DNA from: Warburgia ugandensis
Lineage: Eukaryota > Streptophyta > Magnoliopsida > Canellales > Canellaceae
Direction of reading: 5' to 3'
DNA: 64,000 bases
Assembly: GCA_035236585.1 (NCBI GenBank)
Contig: CP141130.1
Coordinates: 74,471,944 to 74,535,943 of the forward strand
Below, piece by piece: positions 60,915 to 64,000 of this stretch (position 1 is the first letter of the stretch; every line of letters starts with the position of its first letter). The notes under the pieces were generated by a model, which had not been told where the DNA came from, made no database searches, and was given only the letters and a program-made list of their open reading frames with translations. The translations under genes and the position numbers were made by a program.

Positions 60915-61530
60915 ACACCTTTAGATTGGAACTCCTTGGATTTTAGGAATATTTGGATTAGGAGAAAGGATTGAAAAAGGGTGGGATTATTGACCCATGT
61001 GGGACCATGTCCTTTTTTCTTTTCTTTTTTTGCTTTTCCTTAACTTAGTTTAATGAAAAGAATGTCCCTTTTGGGCATGATTTTGAATTGGAGCTTCCTA
61101 ATTTTTAGGAAAAAAAAAATCAAATAGAGGAGTTTATAGTTCAAGTGGGCCCCTTATTTTCTTATTTCATTATTTTCCAGAACTATGAGATTAGGTTTTT
61201 TCAAATTCCTAAGACAAAGAAATAATGATAAAATATTTAACATTATTTCAAACTTTGAAAAGAATGGCATGCCCTATAAGGATACTTTGGTCTTAAATAG
61301 AGAGAGAGTGTAGGTATTTGACAAAAATACCCCTTAAGCAAAGGGCTAAAAGAAGAAATGATGTTAAGTAGAAGAAAGGGTATGGGGATAAATAGTTTAG
61401 CATCCAAGCTCTCCATCATCACTGTTGCTTCTTCCCTTCTAGCCCTCACTGCTGATATGAACTTTTAGCTACATTTCCAGCTTCTTCCTTTGTCATTATT
61501 GATCCATCTCCATCTATATCGTTACCCGCC

Positions 61531-61638
61531 TATAGTATGTAATTTTACCTTGCATTTTGCAAGAGGCTGTTTCCATGCCTCAAACCTGTAACCTCTATTT
61601 CACATTTGACAACTCAACCGTTGCCCAAGGCTCCCCTT
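61531..61638 (-). mobile_element. Truncated Au-type SINE in dup2B
   Basis: Retains the tRNA-like half and part of the body of the SINE at 25604-25778 (TTTTGCAAGAGGCTGTTTCC, GTTGCCCAAGGCTC). Confidence 0.75.
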
Positions 61639-62550
61639 CTAATCAGTACATATAAAATATTAAAGCAACGTAAATGGTTAGCAAAGTCATGTTGTCACCT
61701 GCTGCAACTATAAAGTGCCCTACAAGTCACTTGTTTTGAATCGTATACAATCATTTCTATATGAACAAATGGGCAATACTTTGTTGGGAGTTCATGACTA
61801 TTACTTCTAGAGTAACCCATTTCACAGGGCCTAGAGAAAAGCTTCAAGACAATCCCCACATGTTTCAATCTAGGCAAATTGAATTCCAACTCACCTTAGG
61901 GGAAGTGGAAGCTTTGCAAACTTGGGTTTTCTTCATCTTTGTCGTTCATTTTGTTCTAAGAAGAAAAAACACAAAATCCACAAATTACCCTATTAAAAAC
62001 AACTCTGACAACTCAAGACGATAAAGTTGCTACTTGAAGCTGAATTTCCATGGTTAACAGCTACGTGTGAAAATTTTCCATGCGTCAAATAAACAAGGTA
62101 CACCTAAAGACTGGACCCACGTTGTGGCCCACTCATCAGGCTAGTAAGTCTCTATAAACTTAGATATATGATTTAGTTGGAGTGACTCATTAGATTCTTT
62201 AGATTTGCTTGTTAGTATGATAAAGGGGTTTGAATTGAAGAGGTAGGTATTGCGATTGCAGGTAGCTTCCAGCATTTACCTTCTGAATAAGTGCCTTGAT
62301 CTTGTTCAACTCTTGCAAAGGGAAAAGCTTGGCCAGAGAGCATTGGAAATGAAGAAATTTAGGAAGCGGTCCTACTTTGCGCCTGTTTTAAAAGATCTAA
62401 TCAGTTCATATAGTTTGGCCTCATCTAGATGGCATGTGTACCAAAAATAAGGTCAAACCATAATGTCTAAGGACTTCATTTTTGGACCATTTGGTTTAAA
62501 GGACGGAGTTAAACGGAAAAAAAAGGCTCTTTCCTTAAACAGGTGCTCCC

Positions 62551-62557
<7 letters not shown>

Positions 62558-62626
<69 letters not shown>

Positions 62627-62628
62627 AC
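62558..62628. repeat. (CT)n(CA)n microsatellite
   Basis: A CT run followed by a CA run, after GTGCTCCCTAATACT as in dup2A. Confidence 0.95.
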
Positions 62629-63761
62629 AAGTAAGCTCAGACAATTAAATGAAAACAAATTTTGTTCTCTAAAACATCAAAGCTATTCCAACCACGATGA
62701 ATGGCCTAGATCTAAAGCAATGTTAACATCACGAGAAGAGACAGCGTCTACATGTTCATCTGTCTTAGGCCATGCATATGATGTCCTAAAACTTGGGTAG
62801 TGGGTTTGAATGGCAGGGAGAGCGAGAGAGAGAGAGAGTGAGTGAGTGAGTTGAGCTACAGCTTAGAGACAAGAAAGTGCTCGATGGTGGTGCTGGTGCC
62901 TGTTCGGTTAGACCACTTCAGCAAAGTAAAGGAAGTGGGTTATGGGTTGAAAAATTAGGAACGTTTATAGGGGCACTTCTTGTTTAAGATGGAAGCATTG
63001 TCATTTCAGGTTTTTTATGAAAGCTGTCATAGTGGGGCTCATATGATCTTAGTGGTTTACTAAATTGAAGATGGCAACTTAAAATTGCCAGTAACCATGG
63101 TGTCAGGGCTATATAAAATAGACTTTGAGTTATAAATATGTAGATTATAGTTGATATAAATTCTATAGTATTGCAGACAAATATTATGACTCTTTTAAGT
63201 TGGTGCATATTCAAACCAGGGAGTTCTCTTTATATATTATAGAAGATTTGTACAATGGTAATAATAATTTTTGTCAGTTTTGCCGAAATAAAATGGGTTT
63301 ATGTCATGAAAGACATTTACCAGTATATAGTCTTACTTGTGGCCCATATGTTAAGACTAAGAAAAACTATATGAACAAGTGCAGAGTCATTCTGACCAAA
63401 ACTGCACCGAAATGACAACAATATCCCACTTTTATGAACAACCGAAAATGTAATCCAGTCCGTAACCATCCCTGGCAGCCTAGCCAAAGTAACATAATGT
63501 GGATCCTATTGCATTTGCAAGTAAACCTCCTCTTTGTGGTGATGGCATAACATGGCTTATGCGGTGGTAAGCCAAGCAAAAGTAAGGGTTTAAATTGGTG
63601 GACAAAAGGTACAACTGGGATTCAGTAATATGCTGATAAAAAGCATTTACATGTTAGACGTTCTCCTGGATAGGCCATGCCTCAATCCATTCACCAAAAA
63701 ATGCTAATCATCTGTTTCTCAATGTCTTTGTAACATTATCTTTCTTACTTTTTGAGCTGCC

Positions 63762-63923
63762 CCCTTGGCGCAACAGTAGAGTTGTCGTCATGTGACCTTG
63801 AGGTCACAGGTTCAAAGACGTAGAAATAACCTTTTGCAAAGGCGGCATACTATTGACCATTGTAGTCCGCCCCTTTCCCCGAACCACGCATATACTAGAG
63901 CTTCGTGCACCAGGAGCTGCCCC
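63762..63923 (+). mobile_element. Au-type SINE (shared with dup2A)
   Basis: Paralogous to 32700-32865. Here the 15-base target duplication ACTTTTTGAGCTGCC is still perfect (63747-63761 and 63924-63938). Confidence 0.87.
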
Positions 63924-64000
63924 ACTTTTTGAGCTGCCCATTTTACACCAGAGAACAACAAAGGCTATAATCACACAAGGGAGAATATTTTGAGGCATGG

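Larger units (their letters stand above)
60915..64000 (+). repeat. Segmental duplication dup2, copy B (continues beyond the window)
   Basis: Colinear with 25016-27879 plus 32258-32940, without the 4.4 kb solo LTR and with the nad9 body deleted. It is still matching at the last base (AGGGAGAATATTTTGAGG.ATGG). Confidence 0.88.

Overview
This window is nuclear DNA from a flowering plant: AT-rich, repeat-dominated, with one intron-containing gene, plant Au-type SINEs, an RTE-type LINE, long Ty3/gypsy-type LTRs and nuclear copies of a mitochondrial gene fragment. I cannot name the species from sequence alone.

The only convincing intact host gene lies on the minus strand, 38612 to 33578. It has eight exons with GT-AG introns and encodes a 599-residue class II asparagine--tRNA ligase of the plant cytoplasmic AsnRS2 (SYNC2-like) type, with an OB-fold, a WHEP-TRS helix pair and a class II catalytic core. 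A TATA box lies about 120 bases upstream of the ATG. The usually invariant motif 2 arginine reads as leucine.

Layout. 135-2631: first copy of a segmental duplication (dup1A), with two Au SINEs. 3538-3990: small inverted-repeat element. 4426-6809: a ~0.8 kb direct duplication. 5640-25480: a head-to-tail array of ~1.2 kb monomers, each carrying a ~280-base fragment of mitochondrial nad9. One monomer is split by a two-LTR element (10506-19329) and by a solo LTR (19874-23066), each with a clean 5-base target duplication. 25016-32940: dup2A, interrupted by a 4.4 kb solo LTR (27880-32257). 33578-38738: the AsnRS gene and its promoter. 39026-41120: a DNA-transposon-like element with ~190-base terminal inverted repeats. 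41112-47218: dup1B, interrupted by a full-length RTE LINE (42562-46162) with a 15-base target duplication. 47219-52380: fossil Ty3/gypsy-type element. 54852-59058: another solo LTR. 59600-60440: minisatellite-like repeats. 60915-64000: dup2B, running off the window.

The two duplications occur in the same order and orientation (dup1A-dup2A-AsnRS, then dup1B-dup2B-window end). This suggests a large, old tandem duplication and predicts AsnRS-related sequence shortly beyond position 64000. The paralogous copies also supply empty sites that date the LINE and one solo LTR to after the duplication.
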